Below, piece after piece: positions 27,139 to 35,943 of a stretch of DNA of 64,000 bases. Numbering within the stretch: the first letter of the stretch is position 1; each line of letters opens with the position of its first letter. This stretch comes from Flavobacterium yafengii (GTDB taxonomy: Bacteria; Bacteroidota; Bacteroidia; Flavobacteriales; Flavobacteriaceae): positions 434,001 to 498,000 of the forward strand of contig NZ_JASCRY010000001.1 of the NCBI RefSeq assembly GCF_030010375.1, in the 5' to 3' direction. The position numbers and the translations under genes are program-made. Under the pieces are notes generated by a model. It saw only the letters and a program-made list of their open reading frames with translations. It was not told the DNA's origin and ran no database searches.

Positions 27139-28578
27139 TTAAAAGAACCAAGTTGCGACAAAAATAGCAGTAATCACACAGATTAAATCTACGACAAGCA
27201 TTGTCCCTAGTGCATAACGCGTGTTTTTAATATTTACAGAACCGAAATAAACGGCTATCACATAAAAAGTACTTTCGGCACTACATTGAAAAATACTGGC
27301 CAATCTAGCCGTTAAGGAATCTGCACCAAAAGTATTCATCGAGTCAATCAAAAATCCTCTTGATCCTGCAGAACTAAAGGGACGAAGCAATGCAACTGGT
27401 AAGGCATCCGTAATTTGCTTACTTACTCCCATATTAGAAAAAATGAAAGCAATCCAATTGCTAATAATTTCAAATAAACCACTGTTTCTAAATAAAGAAA
27501 TAGCTACTAACATACCCAACACATAAGGAAAAATAGTCACTCCGGTTTTCACACCATTATTGGCTCCTACTACAAAACTTTCAAAAACTGTAGTAGATGC
27601 TTCTGTAAATTTCTTCTCATTTATAAAGGAGAAAATCAAGGTAAAAGCAATGATTCCAATTAATATTAAAGCAGAAAGATTAGAGGTGAAATAGTTTTTT
27701 CCAATTAAATCCAAATGGTTCACATACATCAACAAACCAACAATAGCAGCTATTAAAACCATCAATACAATCACTAGAGAAGCACTTTTGAAATTGATTC
27801 TTTGTTTGATTCCAACAATTAAAAAGGCGGCAATAGTCCCGATAAAAGAAGTGATAATACAAGGCAGCATCACATCAGCAGGATTGCTTGCATTAGCTGC
27901 AGCACGATATCCTATAATAGACGTAGCGATTAAAGTAAGGCCTGAAGCATGCAAACACATAAACATAATTTGCGCATCACTGGCCTTGTCTTTCTCTGGA
28001 TTTATTTCTTGTAAACTCTCCATAGCTTTTAGACCAAAAGGAGTTGCGGCAGAATCTAATCCTAAGAAATTGGCAGCGAAATTTAAGGTCATATAAGAAA
28101 TGGAAGGATGGTTTTTGGGAATACTCGGAAACACTTTTACAAAAACAGGACTCAATGCTTTAGCTAATTTTCCAGAAGCTCCGGAAATGATTAAAAGTTC
28201 CATCAATCCACAGAAAAAAGCCAAATAAGCCATCAGCGGAAGGATTAAATCTAGCAAAGTACTTTTACACGTTGGCAATAAACCATCTGATTTTTGAACA
28301 CCGCTGTAAATTTTTACAGTTTTGTTTTTATACACATAAGTCGTATCCGCATTTAACGTATCCCGATTGATAATCATGGTTTGTTCTGGTGCTTTTTTGA
28401 TGCTGTCTTTAATAAAAGCAGGAAGTTCTTCGGCAAATTTCTCCGAAACCAGAATTGGATCATCTTTCTTTCCGTTCAAAACGTGATCAATGGTATAACT
28501 GTCTCCAGAAAACAAACTAAACACTACAAATACAATTGCTGAAATAAAAATGACCAACCAAAATCTACTCAATACCAT
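27139..28578 (-). CDS. SpmA/SpmB-type nucleoside-recognition (Gate) membrane protein
   Basis: A 479-aa polytopic membrane protein that appears to join SpmA-like and SpmB-like halves. An N-terminal helix and an extra-membrane segment (about 25-100) come first. The first Gate-type region starts at LPLMAYLAFFCGLMELLIIS, and the second at VVGANNGVKTGVTIFPYVLG, with LPVALLRPFSSAGSRGF. Separate spmA and spmB genes act in spore core dehydration in Bacillus; non-spore-formers such as this carry the fused form, whose substrate is unknown. The gene is alone and convergent with scoAB. Confidence 0.82.
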   Translation of the reverse strand: MVLSRFWLVIFISAIVFVVFSLFSGDSYTIDHVLNGKKDDPILVSEKFAEELPAFIKDSIKKAPEQTMIINRDTLNADTTYVYKNKTVKIYSGVQKSDGLLPTCKSTLLDLILPLMAYLAFFCGLMELLIISGASGKLAKALSPVFVKVFPSIPKNHPSISYMTLNFAANFLGLDSAATPFGLKAMESLQEINPEKDKASDAQIMFMCLHASGLTLIATSIIGYRAAANASNPADVMLPCIITSFIGTIAAFLIVGIKQRINFKSASLVIVLMVLIAAIVGLLMYVNHLDLIGKNYFTSNLSALILIGIIAFTLIFSFINEKKFTEASTTVFESFVVGANNGVKTGVTIFPYVLGMLVAISLFRNSGLFEIISNWIAFIFSNMGVSKQITDALPVALLRPFSSAGSRGFLIDSMNTFGADSLTARLASIFQCSAESTFYVIAVYFGSVNIKNTRYALGTMLVVDLICVITAIFVATWFF

Positions 28579-28709
28579 AATCTATAATTTTTGTAAATGT
28601 AATAAATCAATTGCAATGACAATAGCAAAAAGACAAGGTCAATATCAAACACAAATCTAGATGTTATGCACTAGTATTGATTTTTGAAATTGAAATTGCC
28701 ATTGAATTT

Positions 28710-29423
28710 TTATACGTGAATAATCTCGTCTTCAATTAACAATTCTTCCCTTCGTAATCTCAAGAAAATTTGTGCTACGGCAATCGTGTCTTTTTCACAA
28801 TAGGTTACAATGCGGTCAATGTCTTTATCTACATAAAAAACATGTCCTACCTGACTGCCGTCGATGTCGCCTTTTGGAGAAGGGATTCCAAGTACTTTAC
28901 ACATCAATTTTAAAGAAGTAAAATGTTTGTAATCGCCAAATTTCCATAATTCCAAAGTGTCCAAATGCGGGATTTCCCATGGTTTTTTCCCAAATAGGTT
29001 CAACTTATTGGGAATAGCAATTTGGTTGATAATCATACGTCGGGCAAGGAAAGGAATATCGAATTCCTTGGCATTGTGACCACACAAGACATGTTGCGGC
29101 TGATTGAAATGATTGTTCAGCAAATTATTGAAATCGAGCAATATTTTCTTTTCTTCACCAAAAAAAGAAGTCACCCTAAAATTTCGGATATCGCCTTTGA
29201 TAGTAAAATAACCCACGGAGATACAAACGATTTTCCCAAACTCGGCCCAAATTCCCGCACGGTCGTAAAAATCCTCAGGCGTGTATTCGTCTTTGCGCTG
29301 GTATTGGGTTTTGTGTTCCCAAAGGTCTTTCATTTCAGCATCTAATGCATTGAAATCTTCGGCTTCCGGAACGGTTTCTATGTCGAGGAACAAAATGTTA
29401 TTGAGATTTATTTTTTCTATCAT
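28710..29423 (-). CDS. Predicted 3'-5' exonuclease, PolB-like exonuclease 2 family
   Basis: A 237-aa DEDD-type nuclease. FLDIETVPE gives Asp14 and Glu16 (motif I). The middle GHNAKEFDIPFLARRM supplies motif II. VTYCEKDTIAVAQIFLRL supplies motif III, a YxxxD arrangement. The family lacks a polymerase domain. It probably trims DNA or RNA 3' ends; the substrate is not known. It starts about 150 nt from a gap full of short repeated TTAGATTTTT words. Confidence 0.85.
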   Translation of the reverse strand: MIEKINLNNILFLDIETVPEAEDFNALDAEMKDLWEHKTQYQRKDEYTPEDFYDRAGIWAEFGKIVCISVGYFTIKGDIRNFRVTSFFGEEKKILLDFNNLLNNHFNQPQHVLCGHNAKEFDIPFLARRMIINQIAIPNKLNLFGKKPWEIPHLDTLELWKFGDYKHFTSLKLMCKVLGIPSPKGDIDGSQVGHVFYVDKDIDRIVTYCEKDTIAVAQIFLRLRREELLIEDEIIHV

Positions 29424-29447
29424 CAGCTAGATTTGTTAGATTTTTTG

Positions 29448-29581
29448 ACTTCTTAGATTTTTAGATTAAATACAAAAACCTAAATTAGTAAACTTGATTG
29501 ATTTTTTTGAATCTGAGACAATCTAAATTTCTAAAAATCAAAGAAATCTAATGTGTCTAACCTTCTAAAAATCTAAGAAGT
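29448..29581. repeat. Inverted repeat with 18-nt perfect arms
   Basis: ACTTCTTAGATTTTTAGA (29448-29465) is the exact reverse complement of 29564-29581. Between the arms are further TCTAAATTT / AAATCTAA words. The gap lies between the exonuclease start and the ogt stop, both minus strand, so it is a 5' leader or a terminator region. No open frame is present. Confidence 0.65.
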
Positions 29582-29587
29582 ATGTTT

Positions 29588-30058
29588 TTAAAATAGACTT
29601 TGTTGTGTGGTTGGATTCTCATGCTCTAACAACCATTTTTTGCGCCATAAACCACCCGCATATCCTGTTAAGGAACCATCTGTTCCAATGACTCTGTGAC
29701 AGGGAACGACAATCCAAAGCGGGTTTTTACCATTAGCAGAAGCGACGGCTCGTATCGCTTTGACATCGCCCAGTTTTTTAGACAAATCCATATAGCTACA
29801 GGTTTTCCCAAATGGGATTTCGAGTAATCCTTTCCAAACTTTTTGTTGGAATTCAGTACCTTTTGGATTCAGTGCAAAGTCAAAATTGGTTCGTTTCCCT
29901 TCAAAATAATCGTTGAGTTGCGTAACGGCTTCTTGCACAACAGCAGGAATTGTAGTTGAAATTTCTCCTTCATCCGAAACTGAAATTACAGATATTCCAT
30001 TTTCATCGCCGATTATTGTAGCGATCCCTAAAGGCGTTTTGATGTATGCTGTTTCCAT
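29588..30058 (-). CDS. ogt: Methylated-DNA-protein-cysteine methyltransferase
   Basis: A 156-aa Ogt/MGMT-type repair protein. The C-terminal DNA-binding domain has FQQKVWKGLLEIPFGKTCSY, RAVASANGKNPLWIVVPCHRV and GYAGGLWRKKWLLEHE. The acceptor Cys is Cys120 in PCHRVIG. It removes methyl groups from O6-methylguanine in a suicidal reaction. The N-terminal domain is short, as in Ogt. The upstream gap holds a terminator and a repeat copy. Confidence 0.93.
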   Translation of the reverse strand: METAYIKTPLGIATIIGDENGISVISVSDEGEISTTIPAVVQEAVTQLNDYFEGKRTNFDFALNPKGTEFQQKVWKGLLEIPFGKTCSYMDLSKKLGDVKAIRAVASANGKNPLWIVVPCHRVIGTDGSLTGYAGGLWRKKWLLEHENPTTQQSLF

Positions 30059-30141
30059 ATTTTAAAGATAAAAAAATTAACCACATTGTTTCTAAAGAAG
30101 CAAGAAAGTTCAAAAATAAATACGCTCAAACAGTTTTAGAC

Positions 30142-30173
30142 ATAAAAAAAACCATTCGCAGAGACGAATGGTT
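30142..30173 (-). terminator. Terminator on the minus strand
   Basis: AACCATTCG (30150-30158) and CGAATGGTT (30165-30173) pair around CAGAGA. The run of A at 30142-30150 is a T-run on the minus strand. It would end transcripts of the heme/cytochrome c unit after they cross repeat copy D. Confidence 0.8.
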
Positions 30174-30182
30174 CTTGTATTT

Positions 30183-30281
30183 TAGCCCCGATAGCAGCGA
30201 CATCTCCCGATTTAGAAAAACAAGGCTTTTTAGCCGTAGTTTTTATTTATCGGGAATACAGCGTAGAGCGGGATTAGCTCC
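30183..30281 (-). repeat. Dispersed intergenic repeat, copy D
   Basis: On the minus strand it starts GGAGCTAATCCCGCT and ends CGCTGCTATCGGGGCTA, the same ends as copies B and C, with a longer middle (99 nt). It lies between the cytochrome c stop codon and the terminator, so it is transcribed as part of the 3' untranslated region. Confidence 0.75.
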
Positions 30282-30296
30282 TGAAAAACGCCAGGA

Positions 30297-30683
30297 TTAT
30301 TTTAAATTTGAATATACGTAAGCTTCTAAGGCTTTCAATTCGTCATCAGACATCGCTTTGGTAACGGCGAAGTTTGTTTTCATTACTTCATACTGGCTTG
30401 GGTCAACAATAGGCTCGCCCTCACCTTTTAAAAACGTTACGATACTTGCGTTTTTATCTTTATAAATCTTAGCAATATCCTGCAGACTTGGCCCTATCAC
30501 TTTCTTGTCTACTTGATGACAGGCCACACAATTTCCTTTTCCTTTGAAAATTTCTTCTCCTAATTCCTCTGGAGTTTGCGCAACTTCTTCGGTAGTGGTT
30601 GGGTATAAAGATTCTTTTTTGACTTCTTCTTTTTTACAAGAAGCAAAGGCTAAAACGGCAAATAAAAACAACGTCTTTCTCAT
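30297..30683 (-). CDS. Cytochrome c lipoprotein
   Basis: A 128-aa lipoprotein: the signal peptide ends in the lipobox AFASC (Cys16). Heme is attached at CVACH (52-56). PSLQDIAKIY follows, and Met101 in EVMKTNF is the likely axial ligand. This is a small c551-type electron carrier facing the periplasm. It lies at the end of the heme-biosynthesis gene group, 37 nt after the DinB gene, so it may be co-transcribed with the genes making its cofactor. Confidence 0.85.
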   Translation of the reverse strand: MRKTLFLFAVLAFASCKKEEVKKESLYPTTTEEVAQTPEELGEEIFKGKGNCVACHQVDKKVIGPSLQDIAKIYKDKNASIVTFLKGEGEPIVDPSQYEVMKTNFAVTKAMSDDELKALEAYVYSNLK

Positions 30684-30720
30684 GTTAATTTCTTTAATTA
30701 TAAGTATCTAAATTGCAAAA

Positions 30721-31230
30721 TTACCAACCAACATACTTGGGTGGTTGAATTCCATTCAGGTTCAAATATACTAAAATTTGCGCTCTGTGATGGGTAACAT
30801 GATCTTGCATCAAGTTGAGTATTTGTAATTTTGATTTTGGACCAGCAAAAAAATCTACTTTTTGGGACAGTTCAATATTATTGGTTTTTTGTACAAATGT
30901 CTTTGCTTTATCAAAAGAGGCTTTTATTTCTTGGACGATTTGCGCTTTTGAAAGTCCTTTTACCGCTTCTTTTTTTACATATTTCTCTTTGGAAAAATGC
31001 GTTGTGCCCAACCAATTCATGTTGTCTTGTATGTGAAATAATTGTTCTCTAAACGACATTTCACGTTCAGCAGGTTTATAATCATATTTATCTTCCGGCA
31101 TAGCTTCTGCAACGGCTACTAAATAATCTTTGGAATTATCCCATTTCTCGATGAAAGTGGAAACCACCTCAACTTGTGCAAAAATACTATTGGATAGCAA
31201 TAAAACCGCTATTATTAAACATTTTTTCAT
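30721..31230 (-). CDS. Secreted DinB-family protein
   Basis: A 169-aa protein with an N-terminal signal peptide (MKKCLIIAVLLLSNSIFAQV). The DinB-type four-helix bundle follows. The metal-ligand histidines are in FREQLFHIQDNMNWL (middle) and QDHVTHHRAQILVYLNLNGI (near the end), the usual three-His pattern. Most DinB proteins are cytosolic thiol-linked enzymes of unknown reaction; the export signal here is a notable feature. It starts 2 nt after hemB and is almost certainly co-transcribed. Confidence 0.82.
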   Translation of the reverse strand: MKKCLIIAVLLLSNSIFAQVEVVSTFIEKWDNSKDYLVAVAEAMPEDKYDYKPAEREMSFREQLFHIQDNMNWLGTTHFSKEKYVKKEAVKGLSKAQIVQEIKASFDKAKTFVQKTNNIELSQKVDFFAGPKSKLQILNLMQDHVTHHRAQILVYLNLNGIQPPKYVGW

Positions 31231-31232
31231 TT

Positions 31233-32225
31233 CTATTTGTTTAAAAGTATTGCAGCTTCTTTAGCAAAATAAGTCGAAATTAAACTGGCTCCGGCGCGTT
31301 TGATACACATTAATTGTTCCATCATAATTTTATCATGGTCTAACCAACCTCTTTCGGCAGCGGCTTTAATCATCGCATATTCTCCCGAAACGTGGTATAC
31401 CGTTACCGGAACATTTACGGCATTTTTGACTTCACGAACGATGTCTAAATACGCAATTCCGGGTTTTACCATAACCATATCAGCGCCTTCTTCCACGTCC
31501 CACAACGCTTCTTTGATGGCTTCAATGCGATTGGCATAATCCATTTGGTATGTTTTTTTGTCTTTTGGAATTTCAGTGGCGTCAACAGGAGCGCTGTCTA
31601 ACGCATCACGGAACGGCCCATAAAATGCAGAAGCGTATTTAGCAGAATAACTCATGATACCCACATTGTGAAAACCGGCAGCGTCAAGACCTTCGCGCAA
31701 ACGCAACACGCGTCCGTCCATCATGTCCGATGGCGCTACAAAATCGGCACCCGCTTGCGCATGAGAAACAGCCATTTTCACCAAGGCTGCATTCGTCGAA
31801 TCATTTTCTACATCACGGTTTGCAATGATTCCGTCATGGCCATAAATAGAATACGGATCCAAAGCTACGTCAGGCATTACAATCATTTCCGGACAAGCGG
31901 CTTTGATGGCACGAATGGCATTTTGCATTAATCCGTTTGGATTCCAAGCTTCTTTTCCTGTATTGTCTTTTAAATTCTCGCTTACTTTTACATAAATATT
32001 CACGGCACGAATTCCCAATGCAAATATTTCTTTGACATCTTCTACCGTTAGATCTATAGAACGACGAAATATTCCTGGCATAGAGGAAATTTCTACTTGA
32101 TAATTTTCTCCCTCAGCAATAAACATAGGAAACATAAAATCCGCTGGACTCAAACTGGTTTCACGAACTAAACTTCTTATGGATTCGTTTGTTCTTAATC
32201 TTCTGCCTCTGTGTAATGGGAACAT
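31233..32225 (-). CDS. hemB: Delta-aminolevulinic acid dehydratase (porphobilinogen synthase)
   Basis: A 330-aa cytosolic enzyme joining two aminolevulinates into porphobilinogen. The Schiff-base lysines lie in SYSAKYASAFYGPFRDAL and MVKPGIAYLD. The metal-site segment reads PDVALDPYSIYGHDG: the three cysteines of the zinc form (DxCxC...CG) are replaced by Ala and Asp, so this is the zinc-independent type, expected to use Mg or K as allosteric/structural ion. The gene is 91 nt after hemF. Confidence 0.95.
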   Translation of the reverse strand: MFPLHRGRRLRTNESIRSLVRETSLSPADFMFPMFIAEGENYQVEISSMPGIFRRSIDLTVEDVKEIFALGIRAVNIYVKVSENLKDNTGKEAWNPNGLMQNAIRAIKAACPEMIVMPDVALDPYSIYGHDGIIANRDVENDSTNAALVKMAVSHAQAGADFVAPSDMMDGRVLRLREGLDAAGFHNVGIMSYSAKYASAFYGPFRDALDSAPVDATEIPKDKKTYQMDYANRIEAIKEALWDVEEGADMVMVKPGIAYLDIVREVKNAVNVPVTVYHVSGEYAMIKAAAERGWLDHDKIMMEQLMCIKRAGASLISTYFAKEAAILLNK

Positions 32226-32290
32226 ATGATTTATGATTTTAGATTAGCGACTGCTGATTTATGATTTAAAACTAAATGTTGATAACAGAA

Positions 32291-32315
32291 AATCTGAAAT
32301 CAAAAATCGTTAATC
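32291..32315. repeat. 25-nt word, reverse complement of 10224-10248
   Basis: The stretch begins AATCTGAAATCAAAAATCG and lies 1 nt beyond the hemF stop codon, in the gap before hemB. It is an exact inverted match to the word in front of the mntR-like gene. Confidence 0.6.
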
Positions 32316-32316
32316 A

Positions 32317-33225
32317 TCAATCTACAATCCAATTTTTTGGATTTTCTAATACGTTTACTAATTTTTCTTCTTCGCTTCCTGCTTCTGCGTGATGATCGTA
32401 AACCCATTGCACATGTGGTGGTAAACTCATCAAAATACTTTCGATTCTTCCGTTGGTTTTTAGACCAAATAAAGTGCCTTTATCGTGAACTAAATTGAAC
32501 TCTACGTAACGACCGCGGCGAATCTCCTGCCACATTCTTTGTTCTGGAGTATACGGTAAATCTTTTCTTTTTTCAACAATGGGAACATACGCTTGCAGAA
32601 AACTATTACCAACTTCGGTTACAAAGTTGTACCAATCTTGCATTGACATTGTATCTGTTGCTTTGCAATAATCGAAAAACAATCCGCCAATTCCACGCGC
32701 TTCATTCCTGTGAGCGTTCCAGAAATAGGCATCACATTGTTTTTTGTTTTTGGGATAAAATTCTGGATTATGTTTGTCGCAGGCCGTTTTACAGGTTTGA
32801 TGAAAATGAATCGCATCTTCTTCAAACAGATAATAGGGTGTTAAATCCTGTCCGCCACCAAACCATTGCTGGATTACGTTTCCATTGTCATCGTACATTT
32901 CGAAATAACGCCAGTTCGCGTGAACTGTTGGTGTCATTGGATTTTTCGGATGTAAAACCAAACTCAATCCGCAGGCAAAAAAATCAGCTTCGCCTACATT
33001 GAACATCTTTTGCATGGCTTCCGGTAATTTCCCGTGTACTGCCGAAATATTCACTCCGCCTTTTTCGAAAACGGTTCCATTTTCTATCACGCGGGTTCTT
33101 CCGCCGCCGCCTTCCGGACGTTCCCAAAGGTCTTCACGGAATTTGGCTTGACCTTCAATTGCTTCCAATCCTTTACAGATTTGATCTTGAAGGTTTTGTA
33201 TGTAAGAATAAAATTGTTCTTTCAT
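32317..33225 (-). CDS. hemF: Oxygen-dependent coproporphyrinogen III oxidase
   Basis: A 302-aa full-length HemF. Signatures in order: REDLWERPEGGGGRTRVIEN, GVNISAVHGKLPEAM, PTVHANWRYFEM, WFGGGQDLTPYYLFEEDA and HRNEARGIGGLFFDY, then GRYVEFNLVHDKGTLFGL. It oxidatively decarboxylates two propionates using O2, to give protoporphyrinogen IX. This implies aerobic heme synthesis. It lies 69 nt after hemE on the minus strand. Confidence 0.96.
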   Translation of the reverse strand: MKEQFYSYIQNLQDQICKGLEAIEGQAKFREDLWERPEGGGGRTRVIENGTVFEKGGVNISAVHGKLPEAMQKMFNVGEADFFACGLSLVLHPKNPMTPTVHANWRYFEMYDDNGNVIQQWFGGGQDLTPYYLFEEDAIHFHQTCKTACDKHNPEFYPKNKKQCDAYFWNAHRNEARGIGGLFFDYCKATDTMSMQDWYNFVTEVGNSFLQAYVPIVEKRKDLPYTPEQRMWQEIRRGRYVEFNLVHDKGTLFGLKTNGRIESILMSLPPHVQWVYDHHAEAGSEEEKLVNVLENPKNWIVD

Positions 33226-33294
33226 TATAAATTAATTTTCAGCAGCAGTTTTTCAATTCCAAAAATGGAAAGTAAAAACTGTGACTGTGACTGA

Positions 33295-34320
33295 CTACTG
33301 ATTGTATTCCTTCACTGCATCAATGAACGCTTTCGCGTGATCAACAGGAATATTCGGTAAAATTCCGTGACCTAAATTCACGATGTATTTATCTTTCCCG
33401 AATTCGTCAATCATTTCGTGTACCATTTTCTTAATCACCGGAATTGGAGACAACAATCTTGATGGATCAAAATTTCCTTGTAAAGTAATATTTCCACCAG
33501 ACAAGTATCGTGCATTTCTTGGAGAACAAGTCCAATCCACTCCTAATGCTGATGCTCTACTTTTCCCCATTTCACCCAATGCAAACCAACATCCTTTTCC
33601 AAAAACAATCACCGGAGCATCATCAGCTAATGCTTCAATGATTTGGTTGATGTATTTCCATGAGAATTCTTGATAATCCACTGGCGAAAGCATTCCACCC
33701 CAAGAGTCAAAAATTTGAACGGCGTTTACTCCCGCTTTTACTTTTTCTTTCAAATATAAAATAGTGGTATCCGTGATTTTTTGCAATAAAACGTGCGCTG
33801 CTTCTGGATGTTGGAAACAAAATCCTTTGGCCATATCAAAACTTTTAGAACCTTTCCCTTCCACTGCATAACACATAATTGTCCAAGGAGAACCTGCGAA
33901 ACCGATTAACGGCACCTCATCATTCAGCATTTCTTTGGTCAATTTGATAGCGTCAAAAACGTATCCTAATGTTTCATTTACATCTGGAACGATTACTTTT
34001 TCTACATCTTGAATCGTACGAATAGGATTTGGTAAAAACGGACCAAAATTTTCTTTCATCAACACTTCAATTCCCATAGCCTGTGGAATTACCAAAATAT
34101 CCGAAAATAAAATCGCAGCATCCGGAGCAATTCTTCGTATTGGTTGTACGGTGATTTCAGCAGCTAATTCGGGCGTTTGACAACGGGTGAAAAAATCATA
34201 TTTATCACGCAAAGCGATGAACTCCGGTAAATATCTTCCCGCTTGACGCATCATCCAAACTGGTGGACGTTGTACTGTTTCTCCTTTTAGTGCTCTTAAA
34301 AATAGGTCGTTCTTAATCAT
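33295..34320 (-). CDS. hemE: Uroporphyrinogen decarboxylase
   Basis: The true start is ATG 34320 ([20 protein letters not shown]), which gives the usual 341 aa; the longer frame would run 13 codons into hem[18 protein letters not shown] is the catalytic N-terminal signature, [20 protein letters not shown] lies in the middle, and [20 protein letters not shown] near the end. It removes four acetate carboxyls from uroporphyrinogen III. It starts 22 nt after hemD. Confidence 0.95.
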   Translation of the reverse strand: MIKNDLFLRALKGETVQRPPVWMMRQAGRYLPEFIALRDKYDFFTRCQTPELAAEITVQPIRRIAPDAAILFSDILVIPQAMGIEVLMKENFGPFLPNPIRTIQDVEKVIVPDVNETLGYVFDAIKLTKEMLNDEVPLIGFAGSPWTIMCYAVEGKGSKSFDMAKGFCFQHPEAAHVLLQKITDTTILYLKEKVKAGVNAVQIFDSWGGMLSPVDYQEFSWKYINQIIEALADDAPVIVFGKGCWFALGEMGKSRASALGVDWTCSPRNARYLSGGNITLQGNFDPSRLLSPIPVIKKMVHEMIDEFGKDKYIVNLGHGILPNIPVDHAKAFIDAVKEYNQ

Positions 34321-34342
34321 GTATTTAAATTTTAGCAGATAG

Positions 34343-35026
34343 CTAGATGCTTTCCGTTTTATAATATTCAATAACTTCCTCAATCACCTCTTCGATAGTT
34401 GGTGTTTCGGCAATTACTATGTTTTTAATTTTCTTTGTTTCTAATGCTGATGCTGTAGTAGTGCCTATGCAAAAACAAACTTCATTCTTGATTTTATTAT
34501 TTGTCAAATAACTTTCAACGCCAGATGGACTAAAAAATAGAATTCCGTCAAAATTTTCTTGGTCTGATATTTTAAAAGGCGCAAGTGTTGTTTGATACAC
34601 TTCGATTTCATTAAACGTTATTCCTGCGCTTTTTAATGCTTCAGGCAATGTTTCTTTACGCAAATTTCCGCTCAAAAAAGTATAGCTTTCCTTATTGTAA
34701 ATTAAAGTGATTATTTCGGCTAATTCAGAGGCGTAATCCAAATAAACATCAACTGTAAATCCATGCGATTCAAGTAATTCCTTGGTTTTAATCCCTACAC
34801 AAAAAACAGGTTTCGTCTTTAAAACTTCCCAACCGTTTTGTTCTATCAAACTTAAAACAGCATTTTGGCTGCTAAAAATCAAGTTGTTGTTGATTGTTTT
34901 CAGTTCAAAAAGGTTGTTTTTAATTTCGATAAAATCTTGTTCTAAAAGATCAAAATTAGCATCCAGAAATACTTGCCTTTGTTCTGCCGACAATGTTTTG
35001 GTGGATAAAATGCTTGTTTGGCTCAT
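34343..35026 (-). CDS. hemD: Uroporphyrinogen-III synthase
   Basis: A 227-aa HemD, a family poor in sequence conservation. Recognisable parts are [46 protein letters not shown] and [15 protein letters not shown], with [11 protein letters not shown] near the end. It closes the hydroxymethylbilane ring with inversion of ring D. Its start codon overlaps the hemC stop by one base (TAATG), which strongly supports the assignment. Confidence 0.9.
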   Translation of the reverse strand: MSQTSILSTKTLSAEQRQVFLDANFDLLEQDFIEIKNNLFELKTINNNLIFSSQNAVLSLIEQNGWEVLKTKPVFCVGIKTKELLESHGFTVDVYLDYASELAEIITLIYNKESYTFLSGNLRKETLPEALKSAGITFNEIEVYQTTLAPFKISDQENFDGILFFSPSGVESYLTNNKIKNEVCFCIGTTTASALETKKIKNIVIAETPTIEEVIEEVIEYYKTESI

Positions 35027-35943
35027 TATTTTTTCAAATTAATTTTAATTGCTGTCATCAATTCTGCTCCGCCATTTTCTAAAATTTCTTTGGCACAATA
35101 AAAGCCTAATTTCTTCCATTCTTGCATCGGAACGGTTTTTTCGATTTCTATTTTTTGCTTTCCATCGATAGAAAATAAAACGCCTTTAAACAAAATATCA
35201 TCTTCTACAAAAACTGCTAAAGCACCGATTGGTGCCGTACAACCGCCTTCGAGTGTTTTTAAAAACTGTCTTTCAATATGTGTACATACTTCGGTATCAA
35301 TATCGTTGAGTTCGTTTAGCGCTTGTCTACAAAATTCATCATTTGCCATTGCAACAACTACCATAGCACCTTGAGCCGGCGCCGGAATCATCCAATCCAA
35401 ATCGATATAATTAGAAGGTTTCAAGTTGATTCTTTCTAATCCTGCTGCCGCAAAAACAGCTCCGTTCCAATCGCTTTCCTGCAATTTTTGCATTCTCGTG
35501 TTGACGTTTCCACGCAAATCCACTACTTTGTGATTGGGATATTTATTTAACCATTGAGCTTGACGACGCAAACTTCCTGTGGCAATTGTACCTTCCCCAT
35601 TAAGAAAATCAAGGTTTCCTTTGTGTACTAAAATATCCAAAGTATTCGCTCTTTCCAGAACAGCGGCTTGTACAATTCCTATTGGCAAAGCCGTAGGAAC
35701 ATCTTTCATGGAATGCACCGCAATATCAACATCACCATTTATCATGGCGATATCAAGTGTTTTAGTAAAAATTCCTGTGATTCCTAATTCGTAAAGTGGT
35801 TTATCAAGGATAATGTCTCCTTGTGATTTTACCGCTAAAATTTCGGTTTTATACCCTAAATCATTTAGCTTCTTTTCGACGGTGTGGGCTTGCCAAAGCG
35901 CGAGTTCGCTGTCGCGGGTTCCTATGCGTATAATTTTGCTCAT
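35026..35943 (-). CDS. hemC: Porphobilinogen deaminase (hydroxymethylbilane synthase)
   Basis: A 305-aa enzyme. IRIGTRDSELALWQAH opens the protein; the active-site Asp lies in AVHSMKDVPT, and Arg residues in TGSLRRQAQW and DLRGNVNTRMQKL bind substrate. Cys235 in EGGCTAPIGA anchors the dipyrromethane cofactor. It polymerises four porphobilinogens. It overlaps both hemA and hemD by one base through TAATG junctions, so hemA-C-D is a single coupled unit. Confidence 0.96.
   Translation of the reverse strand: MSKIIRIGTRDSELALWQAHTVEKKLNDLGYKTEILAVKSQGDIILDKPLYELGITGIFTKTLDIAMINGDVDIAVHSMKDVPTALPIGIVQAAVLERANTLDILVHKGNLDFLNGEGTIATGSLRRQAQWLNKYPNHKVVDLRGNVNTRMQKLQESDWNGAVFAAAGLERINLKPSNYIDLDWMIPAPAQGAMVVVAMANDEFCRQALNELNDIDTEVCTHIERQFLKTLEGGCTAPIGALAVFVEDDILFKGVLFSIDGKQKIEIEKTVPMQEWKKLGFYCAKEILENGGAELMTAIKINLKK

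Noticed and set aside
34321..34383. Extended N-terminus of hemE
   Set aside because: It would overlap hemD and its Lys-rich sequence is unlike other HemE; the standard start is 34320.
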